A DNA stretch of 64,000 bases, from the NCBI GenBank assembly GCA_025617745.1, contig CM046870.1, positions 4,841,285 to 4,905,284 on the forward strand, read 5' to 3'. This document shows, in pieces, positions 29,801 to 42,500 of the stretch; the first letter of the stretch is position 1, and every line of letters begins with the position of its first letter. This DNA comes from Heliocidaris erythrogramma. Taxonomy: Eukaryota; Echinodermata; Echinoidea; Camarodonta; Echinometridae. The notes under the pieces are model-generated. The model saw only the letters and a program-made list of their open reading frames with translations. It was not told the origin of the DNA and ran no database searches. The position numbers were made by a program, and so were the translations under genes.

Positions 29801-32800
29801 TATTTCAGAATGAAGATGTGATGCGTACTATGTATATGCTTTGTAGCTGCCCACGGAGTCATCGTACCCACAGACTGTGGCGTTGGAGTCATCCTGCCTA
29901 CAGACTGTGGAGTTGGTGTCAAATTGATTGCACTAGTAACAGTCGAGGCTGTACGTAAGATACAAAACTTGTAGCTAGACTTCCATACATTCCATCTCAA
30001 TGTTCTTCACATACTTGTACATCTCTACATCATCCTAATATTAGCTCCTGAAAGAGGTCCTGTGCGGCCGATGGTCTGTTGGGCGAGGAAAGCCCACCAC
30101 ACACACACACTCTACATTCCAACTGTGATTTGGTAATCTTCTCGACTGTGGTTCTGAATTACTGAAAATTGCAATTTTAATTATAATCACAATAATAAAT
30201 AACAATAACAATTTGGTCTTATTTATCCAGGGTAGCCACATCAGTATGATCTTCCTTGGGGTCCTGCAATTATTATTACCCCAGCATTACCAGGTAATCA
30301 TCTAATACACCGGAGAGGGACAAATGTGCATAAAACACCTTGTCCAAGGATGTAAGCACCCAGCGAGGATTGAACTCAGGACCTTGCATACGATAGTCAA
30401 GAGCCTTTACCAATACTACAGTGCTTCCATGGCAATGCTTCTATAGTCAGAAGGCAGGCTGAAATGGCTCTCAATCACAGACCACTGAACGACTGGTCTG
30501 ACATGAAAACAAATGTGGAGCTGATTTGGGTTTCCTTCCAGCACGGAAGCGTTCAATCCCCTGAAGGTTTTATATTTTATTCACATGACTATTCATAACC
30601 TCGATCATGAAAATTTTACAAGCCTGAATGTTCATATCCTGTGCTATAATGTATTACGTACATGTACGGTGCACTGCAAATTGTTTTTAAATTAAATTAT
30701 AATCACAAAATCAAACCAAGCTATTAAAATGTGGAACATTTTGTTATCCACTGGGGTTTCACCAGTTATACATGAATGTTTGTCACAAATGGAGTTTATT
30801 AAGAAAAGCCGAGGTCAACACCTTATTCACTCATTTCTTTATCATGCAAAACCAAACAAAATCAAATCAAATATGTTACAGAAAAAAGGATAAGCACAAA
30901 AATCAAGATGTAAAATAAGGACAATGTAGTATATCAAAACATAACATAAGCATAAAACATACAACTGTATGTGTCTAATGAAGGAAAGCATCATTCAAAT
31001 ACTGCATAATATAACCATATTTAGAATGGAAAGAAAAAAATATCTGGGCAGTCCACCCTACTGTAGACCTATTGCCAGTTAGTCTAATTTTTAAAGGGCC
31101 CCAATCAACAAAATAATAAATTTTGTATGATGGGAGTTACATGAGCTTCAAATATCATTCTATAAAGAGATATACCAAGTTTAAATCAACTCTGAAAGAG
31201 TATAAAAGCAACTAGTGAGTAGACTAGTCGAAGCATCCATACGCGCTCGCATAGGATAGGGCCCGCGCGGAACCCAAGTTAGAGTTGAGTTCTGCAGGCA
31301 CCCAGTTCTATGGTTTTCATGTTAACCTTTAATTTCTTCATACTCCTTTAACCGTTAAAAGTCTTCTTAAGTTGATTTCATACATTCTAGCGGTACACAA
31401 GTTAATTTTTGTTGTTGAAAGACTGGCACACTTTAAATATTTTTTATTTCATATCATGAAACTTACCAACACTTAACATTTTAATTTAGGAAAAATGACA
31501 TGCAAACTGAAAGAAACTAATAAAGCCAAATATACATTTAACTGCAAATAATATATTTAAATAATTAATCCAAGAAATAAAGTAAAGTAGGGTTATTGCC
31601 CTTCAAAAGAAAATGTGTTGCATACTTGGTACTTTGGTCTTAGGCGACCATGGTGTTCTAGCTATATACTGGGGCGTCGGCCTCGAAACGTACCTAGAAG
31701 TCATTTCACGTGTGACAGTCAAGGCTGTACATAAAATACAAACTAAACTGTAGATAGATGTTCACCATCTCAATGTCCTACATGTACGTGCATAACTGAA
31801 TATCAGAACAAGGCTGGACAATATGGTGATTGTGTGAAATGTACTCCATACAACAGTCCCTGACTTCATCCAAAAATGAAAAATCTCTTAGTATGACCAT
31901 TAGTAAACGAAGAAGCTTGACTGGGGAGGAATTTTTTTTAATTTGTAAACAAATCTTTCGGCATATTACTCCCAGTGTTAAAGATTGTATGCTCGATCTG
32001 TAATGAAAAACACAAGTCAGAAAAAATTGGAACCAGCGGGATTCGAACCTGTCATCTACTGCTTGCCGGGCAGCGACTTAACCACCAGGCTATTCTGGTT
32101 CACGGCCAAGTCACGATGAACTAGAATCAAGTACCCAAGATCCTCTTCTTGACTATTATAAATGGTACATGCAGGCTTCTTGGCAGATAAAGTTTACGCA
32201 TGGTTCAAGTTGACAGAAATGTGGCTTTACTGAATCCCGCTGTGGGTAATCTGAGAGGACCCAAGCAATTTTGCAGGGTGATAGTATGCATGGACACATT
32301 TATTGGTCCATATTGAGTGAAATATGACCTTATGACATCCCAGGGAGGTGTTTGGGAAGACCAAAACAACTTTGGAGATTGAAAGTAGGCATTGACTGGT
32401 TTATTACCCTTGTCGGTACTCTTGTTGGGAGAATCTACACATGGTTTTTATTTTCAGAATTCCTCACCCTTGGTATCAACACCAAGGGTGTTATGTACTG
32501 GCGAGAAGGCTAGGTACATGTACATGTAGAAATACCACAAAGAACTACATGTATTAGTCATACATTGGTCAGATCATGGACAAAAGCTAGATGTCATACG
32601 TTGCTCAAGGTCCTGGCATCTAAGATTAGAGGATTTGCTTGCGTGCCTAGGGCTTCCTACTTGCATGCTTGTATTAAAGGGCAATCCAACCTTGGTAATA
32701 AGATGATTTGTGTGAAATCAGAAAAATAAGAAAAACAGGATGGTAAAAGTTTGAAAGAAATCGGACAAGGAATAAGAAAGTTTTGGATGTTTAAAAAATG

Positions 32801-33531
32801 AGATCACTATATCTATGCAAATTTCAAATTGGCAATTTGGTGAGTCGATTGTGACATACTTGTGGACAACTTTCCCCGTTTGTCGTACACATAAATATCA
32901 TTAATTTGCGGTTTTCTCCGAATCGCCTTTACCCTCGGGGCAGTAATCAAAATATATTAGAGATAGCATATTGCTATAGGTCCTCATGAAAAAAGAGATC
33001 CTACTGAGCAATACTTCTTGAAAAAAATGACACTTTAATCATTTTGTGTGTTGGAGCGAATGGGGGAGTTGTCCGCAACTACATCACAGTAACATTACCT
33101 ATTCGGCCACTTTACAACTTTCTTATTGCTTGTCTGATTTCGTTCAAACTTTCACCAATCTGCTTCTCTGATTTTTCCTCTTTCTTTCAGAGCAACTTGC
33201 CATTAAGGTTGGACTTCCCTTTAACACACATGAGTGTTGACTAGCAAATGTAAAGGGAGACAACTTATTCACTAAATTCATATGCTTCTTCATGTAACTG
33301 TATGACATAATTTTAATGAATAAGAAAAGGGACGGGTAATAAAAGGGCAAATGAAATACCACAGCAAAAGAAGACATTAAAAATTATGCAAAAGCAAAAG
33401 GACCTAGTAAATACAGTGTATGAAATAGTACCATAAATCTTAACAAGTATCTGACATGTTCTGTGTTTTATCTATTCAAACTACTTCTACCATGGGGCCT
33501 TGATCACACATGACATGGCAAATCGCTTACA

Positions 33532-33574
<43 letters not shown>

Positions 33575-36500
33575 AAATGCTGCGGCAAAAGCAGATTTGC
33601 GCAATATTAAAAGGATCTATGCCCTACCTATATTCACTTTACATGTACAAGATTGAGAAATGCGAAGGGCATTTCGCTCCTGACATTTTATTTTCCAATG
33701 GTACATTTTGGTGTAGGTTCGAGGCGGTTTCCCACATCGTGAGGTTTAAGAGAAGGTTACATACATCAAGACATCTCTACTTACCAGGATTATAGCATTC
33801 CTCTTGTGCCTATCATAAAGGAAAAAAGAAAGAATAATAAATAAACCAATTATACAGCTATTAAAGGGATATCCAATCTTTGCACTGCCTATAAATGATA
33901 TAATTTAAACTTGAAATTTCAGGAAAGCAAGGGATGTATTAAACATCACATGCACTTTTTTTATTCATATGGACGCATGGCGGTGAAGCAGTCAAGTGGT
34001 TTAAGCAGTTGACTGGGGATGAAAAAGTTTAGGTTCAAGCCCCTGCATGGCACTAATGCCCTTTAGCAAGACATTGATCTACATTTGCCACTCTCCACCC
34101 AGGTGTAGTAAATGGGTACTTGCTTGAGCATTTTGCATGGTGAATATAGGCACTTTACAGCTGCAGGAAGGCAATATTAAATATTAAAATTATATATTTC
34201 AATAGTGCATAACTGAACTACATAATGTCTTGCTTCTGAAAAAGTTTAGAATATTACAAGAGTTATAGCTAATTCATGAATCCATCAATAACAAATTTGA
34301 CCCCTTTTGGAATTTTGCTTCTTCTTTTTCTTTCTAACTTCCTTGACAATTTACCACATGGATGAGTAGAGGAGAGACCCGTTGAGCCCTGATGCCATCC
34401 CTTTGCTTCACGTGCATACATGTATTAGGAGGGGACACTTCTATATTGCAATATTCATATCCAGAGAACAAAATAATGCAATAAATTTTCACTTGGCACA
34501 AAGTCATACACATCTCTTCTTGAAACAGCAATAATGCACCAAGGACCAAAAGATTGAAATTTACTTCCTACTGTAATAAGTGAGTTCGAAACTAATGATT
34601 CATTCAAATGACCCTAATTTGTACGCGCACGGGCATTTGTTTTGGTGGACACGCTACTTGTTTAACATGTAAAATCAAACTGGTGCGCGCATCGTGTTGC
34701 GTACAAAATGACAGCGTATAAAGGTCACTTGTACTCGGTACAAATGACCTTTATCTGCACATGCGCAAATTGTAATTATGAACTGGCTTATTGAAAAATC
34801 ACTGTCACTGAATGTATCTAAAAACTAAGGAACATGTACATTAGAAGAGCACATTCTTGCAAAGTACCGACCAAATTTAAAATCTCTTATCATTCTTTGA
34901 CTTGCATAATTAATTAGGTAAAATGAAATCAAACCAAATTGAACCAATCGGCTCACCTGTTCTGAGCACTCGGCTTCCATCCAGTCCTGCCTGTGTCTAT
35001 CTACACCGCTAGAGCAACGTTTGATCTTATCACACCAGCCGCAGTCAAAGCGGATCTCTTCCCTCACAGATAGGCACCCAGAGCAGTTGGTATACAAGTT
35101 GCAAGCTGCAGGGAAAAAAAGAGAAAGAGGGTAGATTTCATGAAAGATTGATATCTGGGCAGGTCCCATACGTTACCAAGAATTATGGACTTATGAAACA
35201 TAAATTCACATTTAAAATATAATTATACTCGTTATTTGGTCTGATCCAAGCTGTAGCAGGGTTTTCAAATTAATACAACCATCAGATATCATGCTAAAAT
35301 GTCAGATGTGGTCGCTAACGTATGGGACAAAATAGCTGGGACATGCCCATATATGGACTTGGAAGACGAGAAACATTAACTCTTTCAGTGCCGATGGCAC
35401 GTATATGTGACAGATAGACTTGTCATTTTCATTTACCAATTGCTCGACCACAAGAAAGGTATATAGTCATCAATGTATATCACAAATTTGAGCGTAAATC
35501 AAGCATTCTAAATATATAATTATAATTTTATGCTAACATAGAAAATTCAGAGAAAATTGCAAATTTTTAAAAAGATATTACCTTATTTCAACAGTAAACA
35601 ATAGTAAACAAATGAGAAACCAAAATATAATAGACAAAAAAGAAACTTGAATGTAATTTTCAATCATTCTTATGCATAAAGTTGGGTAAAGTAATAATGT
35701 TTGGTATCATAAGAAATGATAACAAATTTCCTACAAGTCTTCTACACAATATTTTGTGAAATAAGAGATGGTTAATGAACTGCAGGCATTTGAAAAGTAA
35801 GCATTGATCACATTCTGGTAAAATTTTGAAGAGAGCTAAACCCCTTGGCACAGTAAGAGTTAATGATATTTGGAAAACCACTGTTGCTGTGAAGAAAGGA
35901 GAAGGAGAGGAGAGAGAAAGAGAAATATTCAAAAGAAAGGAGTGTGTTTATACATAAAACAGGATAGATAAGAGGGTGGGAGTAATGGAGAGAGAGAGAG
36001 GGGAGAGGGAGAAGGAGAAGGAGGAGGAGGAGGAAAATGAGTTCAAAGAAAGAAAGAAAAGGGGGTTGTGATAAAGGAAAAGACTTCATGATTTTAAATT
36101 TTCAAATAAGATCTACATGTACATGTTCATAGTGTGCATATAACTGCCCCGTTGCATAAAACCTACCACTAACAGTAACTTTGCCATCAGTGGTAACTCC
36201 CATGGAAACTTTGATTTTGATTGGCTGTTGAGTGATGTTACCATGGTAGTTACCATTGATAGCAGAGTTACCATTAACGGTAAGTTTTATGCAACGGGGC
36301 CTCATCAAGTGGGTTGACATTTGCCAATCTTTCTCCATTTCACTCCAATATTCAATTACAAAAGCAAACAATATCAGGAGCTGACACAGGCTTGCACCAT
36401 TGCACAATGCATTCTAAAAATAGATATGACATACTCAGGATTATCAAACAAAATTTGTCATAACAATTCAATTTTTTTTCATTCACTTGATTCATCTAAT

Positions 36501-39500
36501 GCACAATATAGCAGGTCTGAATGTGCTGTAATGTATCAAAACCTTTAAAGAAAGAGTTGAGTTCTGGTCATGAGATTGAATTGCAAAAGAAACTGTCTCA
36601 AAGCAGTTGGGAAAGGTTGATTATATACATGTAGCACATAAGAATTGGTGGATGCTGTACGGTTTTGGAATCACCCAAATGATAAGAAATTGACTCTGTC
36701 CTGCCGAGAGTCACATGCACTGCACACAGAAATGCATGTATGGGACTACACACAAATGTTCGGCCCAAATATTTCAGCTGTCTCTTGTTATATTTTGAAC
36801 GTGAGGGCATTTGAGGAGCAACCCTTGTCAGGGGACATATCTACTATGATAATCTTCCAAACTAATATAATAAGAATGAGAAAGCTCACAAATTATCTTT
36901 TACCATTTTCCAGAACTCAAACCTTCCCTTTAAAGATTGAAAAGAAACTTACTTTTGAGTGGAGTGAGTACAAAAGCTGCATCGCTAATCACAAAGGTCT
37001 TGTTGAGCTGAATGTTGTGGTAGTGGTAAATGGTTCGCCTGACCAAGTTAGAGCCTGAACAAAAAATGTGATGACGTGATAATAACAAACATTCTATTTC
37101 TTATATCGCATATAGTCTGTTGAGAGCCACAAGGGCGTTAACTGTGTGTTAAAGTATAAGAGTCAACGCCCTTCTGGCTCCAAACAGACGATATCATATT
37201 ATAATATAACGTCCATATGCGCTTCCAATGAGCTTTGCATGGAAATTAGTAAACTTCAGCTCCAGTAACCATTATCAGCACACTGTTCAAAGAATGATCC
37301 TAATGGGGACCCACTTACATGTGCTACACCTGGGTCAATACTGGCAAATTATGTAGATTAATTTACTGCTATAAATCATATATACATACCTATTCTGCTA
37401 GTCTCCTGACTACGCTACCCAATCACTTACCAAAGGACTTCAGTGCATCGTTTCATCAAAACGTCATAAGTACAAGTTCGCCAACATCCCATCGAAACGC
37501 ATGTTAATTTTAATACACGCTTTTCAAACTTTCAATGGGATGTCGGAGAACTTGTATAGGACCGTTTGATGGAACGCTGCCAAGTTGCTTACCGAGTGTT
37601 GAACCCTTTGCTTCCCCTTTCCATTGTTTAAACCTGTTGACTACAACACCTCTCCTATCTGTAACAATGCATCTAGCCATATGATGATTTTAATAATAAT
37701 TAAAATTTTGCTCCAGATATATCTCATACTTATGAAATTTGAAAGGATGCAAATGCAATGAAACCTGTATAGAAAGACCACCTGTCTATGAAAAAATGTA
37801 AACTGACTTCTCGAGACGATAAAATGTTTCCATGCTGAGGATCTTACCTGGGTAAAGGGGCTTATCTATGTAGTAGCCATCGGACAAACCAACAGTCACT
37901 TTGTGGCCATTACCTCCACCTATGTTGTTTACGTCCTCAGGAATCTGTAAGAACGAGAGAGAGAGGGGAACTTGAAAACATATGCATCGTTTCATCAAAC
38001 CGTCACAAGTACAAGTTCGCCGACATCCCATTAATATATATATATTTTTTCACCACACTTTACTAATATATGCCATATATTTTGCACTTGGTGTCTGACA
38101 ACTTTACTCCCTCTTTATTTTCTGCCCTACCACTCCACTGCACTGGACTTGTACAGTACTTATTCCTTTCTCTTGTCTTTGCATTGTTCCTTATCCTGTT
38201 TGATGTTGCCTCCCCACTTATCCTTTGCTTTCACAGGTAACCCACCCTTGAGCTTGGGGCTCATCACTCTCCTTGGATCTCCACGCCTTTGTATTTGTTT
38301 TAATCCCCCTCCACACCCACTTGACTCATGGTTTTTGACTCCCCACACTCACCTTTTGTACCCATTGTTTTGTGGCCACAGCTCCTCCCTCACAGTTCCT
38401 GTTACGTGAACTCTGTTTTGTGTCTGTAGTCTTTATATATGCTTGTCTTGCTTTTTATGTTTGCCTTTTTGCCTCTGACGAAGATTCTGCTAGGATCGAA
38501 AGCTCAGGCCCCATTTGACTCCATTTGACATCCCATTAAAAACGCATGTTAATTTAAATACATGTACACGCATTTCAATAGGATGTCGGTGAACTTGTTC
38601 TTGTTACATGTATGACGGTTTGATGACACGCTGCCCTGTTGCCCTGGATATCTTCTTTTAATTCATTAATTGTTGAATTACATGTACTCACTTATAGGTT
38701 GTTGTTTTTTTGTGTGTGTGGTTATTTGGTTTTTTTTTGCTTTGGGTTGTTCTGTTTTGCTCCCCTCCCCCTTTTTTTAGGGGGGGATGGAGGGGAAAAT
38801 TTAGGTGTTTCAATTAGCTTGTCATTACAATGGTATAATACATGCACATATTACAAGGACAGTATGATTGTTTAACAATTTTTAGTAGTTGGGTAGTTGT
38901 CTAGTTGTCTAGTTGAGTCATGCATGAACACAAGCATGTAAAAAAAGCTTTTTGGACTGTTTTAGGCAAAAAGATCATTGTTCTGTACTTAAAGGGAAAT
39001 CCAACCTTAAGCGCAAGTTGTTCCGACAGAAAGAGAAAACTCAGAGAAGCAGTTTGGTGAAAGTTTGAATGAAATTGGACAAGCAATGGGAAAATTATGA
39101 ATTTTTGAAAGTTGTAATCACTATAAATATTCAAATTGGCTGAATTGATAATGTCACTGTGATCAGGTACACGTTTGCTCCAACACACAAAATGTCATTT
39201 TTTTTTTTTTTTAAGTATTGCGCACTCAATGCGCAGTAGGATCATTTTTCTTTTATGAGGACCTAAATCAATATGCTACAATGTATCTACAACATATTTT
39301 GAGTACTGCCCAGAGGTAAAAGGCATTTCAGAGAAAACAGCAAATTCATGATATTTTAGTGCAAGACAAACGGAAGAATTGACTGCCAGTATGTTACAAT
39401 CGACTCTCCAGTTTTCAAACATCCATTTTTTCAAACTTTCACCATCCCATTTTTCTTATATTTCTGCTTGTACACAAATCATCTTATACTCCCAAGGTCG

Positions 39501-42500
39501 GATTGCCCTTTAAAAAAGATTCAATATTTGATGAATAACCCACAATAACCAAGCTACATGTACATTATTTTTCCTTATTTGCTTTGCTACAATGGTTAAT
39601 CCTCAAGCCAAATACTCACATATTTTTGCAGAATGTGACAATATCAAGGGAAAAGACACTTCTTCCTCAATATTAAGCCCGTTCGTAATTTCAGTTTGTG
39701 CATGTGCAAATCCAGGTCATCAGCAACAAGTACAATTGACCTTTACACCCTGTCATTTTGTATGTACCATGCTGCACGTGCCAGTAGATTTTAGTTGTTT
39801 AACCCTTTTGAGACAATTGACCACATTTTGTGGTTTGGCTCAATAACTTTTGATTCAGAGCTCTAAAAAATATACCAGATGCATTAGTAGAAAGAGCAAA
39901 TATTTCTGCACATACGATGTCCATTTTTGTTGCATGACCATATTGCATTTGATGCCAGGAATTTTAAAAACAAGAATAAACTTTGAAATCCTTAAATTGG
40001 CAACACATTGAGAGGTTCAAAATCATTGTTTTTCATCAAAATTGGCATTTTTGTTTCAACTTTTCGACAAACTCCTAAACATGTATATTGTTCTCAAAGA
40101 CATTACACCTTATTAGAACCATGTGGCACTAAAATAAATATATTATTGTTGCCAATTTGAAGAACGAAATGTGATCACTTTAGCCCTTGAATAATTCCTG
40201 TCCTAAAAGGGTTAACAAGTAGAGCGTCCACTAAAACAAAATGCATGTGCTCGTACAAATTGGGTTCATTTGTACTACATGTAATTATGAGCTGGCTTAT
40301 TAGGAACATATGAACATGCACTCTTGCACAAACAGTTATAAAAATGGCATTGAGATTCACATTTTGCTCAAAAACTGATATTTAAAGTGGCATTAAACTG
40401 GTAAAACCTGAACAGCGCCATCTTACAGTGACGGCTAAAGCAAGATTAAAATTTGAAAATTAATTGCATTTCATTTTGAATTTTGACAAAGACCTTCTTT
40501 GGATAAGGGGCACATTTTATATTTTAAACTATTATTTTGACTTTGCAAATGTGGAAAATTGCCTACAGGTTCATTCTAAGCTTCTAAACTCTAAAATGGG
40601 GCAAACATGATGGGAAAATGAGAGGCACAGAAACTTTTCAAAAGATGGCGCCATTAGGAGCTTCAGTTTACTGTCACTTTAAAATATGATATAATCAGGG
40701 GAAAAAAGGGAAATTCCCAAAACTACATAATCTTGGAGAGATAGAGCTCAGGTGTACATAGGATTCAGGCATTATTACTGAACATGTTAAAGAGAAGGTT
40801 GAGTTCTAGGGGAGGTGAACAATAATTTGTGAACTTTCTTATTCCTTTTATGTCAGTTTGGAAGAATATCATAGTAGAAATGTCTCCCGAAAAGGATTGC
40901 TCTTCAAATAGACTCATATTTGAAATATGACGAGAAATAGCTGAAGGGTTTGGGCCGAACATTCACGTCACATGTGTGTGTAGTCCCACATACTCATTTC
41001 TGTATGCAGTGCATGGGGCTTTTCAGCAAGATTGGGTTAATTTCTTATCATTTTGATGATTCCAAAACCTCACAGTAGACACCAATTCTTATGTAGACAT
41101 GATCAACCTTTCCCAATCACTTTGAGACAGTTTCTATCACAAGTCAATGTAGTCACATGACCAGAATTCAACTTTATCTTTAATGAAGAAACAGATAATG
41201 GCATTGAGGATCACATTTTGCTCAACGTGATGTTTGAAAAATGATATAATCAGGAAAAAAAAAGAGGGATATCACAAGAACTATCATAATCTTGAATAGA
41301 TAGATCAGGCTCAGGTGTACCTAGGTGTATAGGATTGAGGCATTGGTAACAAGCATGATAACCCATTCATTACTTGTTCTCTCATTCAGATAGCCTTTGA
41401 TACAGAAGCCACCCAGTTCCAGTAGGCAATGGCTTAATTTGTTTTCCAATGCATCAGGGGGGAAGGCCTCTTGGGTGATAACAATCAGTGAATACGTACA
41501 ATCTCTCCTAGCATCCCTAGGCTTTGGCTTGGGTTTCAATATTAGCTACATGTATACATGTATTTGTATGGCACTCATTGTAGTCGTAGACTTCAAGTTA
41601 GCAAAAACCTTGAAGTTTTAAACAACGATCCACTAACGATGTGAATTCACACAACACTGATATAACGACTGCCCAAAGTTTTAAACTACAAGCCGTGCAA
41701 GCAGTTTTTATTGTTGAAACCTGGAAGTTAAATGTGTCAGCCTGTTAAACACTCCGGCAAAATTGTACAATTGTCTTTTTATTAGTACATATATTCTTTT
41801 GTTCATACTGTCAAAGCAGAATGTGGAGGTCACAATACTACAAAATGTACAAGTACATTGTTAAAACATACCATCAAACAGCAAGCTAAACATGTACTTG
41901 TCCAAGTAAATGCCAGGAATAATTTGCAGTTTTACAGTACGCGTTTTTTCTTGGGGGAGGGGGGGTATTTTGACATCCCAAACACTTTTCTTTTTCATCT
42001 ACTTTTCACTTTCATCTATCAGTTACTATAAAACAATACACTTTCATAAATTGTTAATGATGTCCGTTTGCGGGCAGGAAACTTCAATATATTCAATGAT
42101 TCAATATAATGTGATATTTCACGGCACAAAAGTTTTACGAATCTTGACGACTTGCCAAATTCGTGAGTTTCATGCACATGAAAGTTTGTGGTCGATACAT
42201 CGGGTGGCTAGGACTAGGCTACGAACAGGTGTTTCAAAGGAAATTACCTTCTTATAGGCGAAGAGGATCCTCCCATCATCTATGAGAGTAGTCTGGAATG
42301 TAAATCGTCCAGCTGAATGTGTCAATGTATGAGCCAATCAGCACACAGCATGAAATCATTGGACCAATCAGCAGGCAGTGTGAGATGAATGAACCAATCA
42401 GCAGGCAAGTTAGCAGCCAGGTGGGCGGAGTCACATGCAAGACGGGGAGAGGGGAGGAGGGTCGGGTGGGGGGGGGGGGGGGGGAGTGTCAGGGAAGCAG

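Noticed and set aside
32030-32101. Functional tRNA gene
   Set aside because: Poor D arm and C at the U33 position; kept only as tRNA-like.
34957-35105. PSI exon as plexin or integrin
   Set aside because: The SSG-DRHRQDW spacing and the nidogen-like exons upstream are specific to PLXDC/TEM7; no sema or integrin domains occur.
41321-41539. 72-codon minus frame (PPDALENKLSHCLLELGGF) as an exon
   Set aside because: No fitting splice phases with the PLXDC-like exons around it and no recognised domain.
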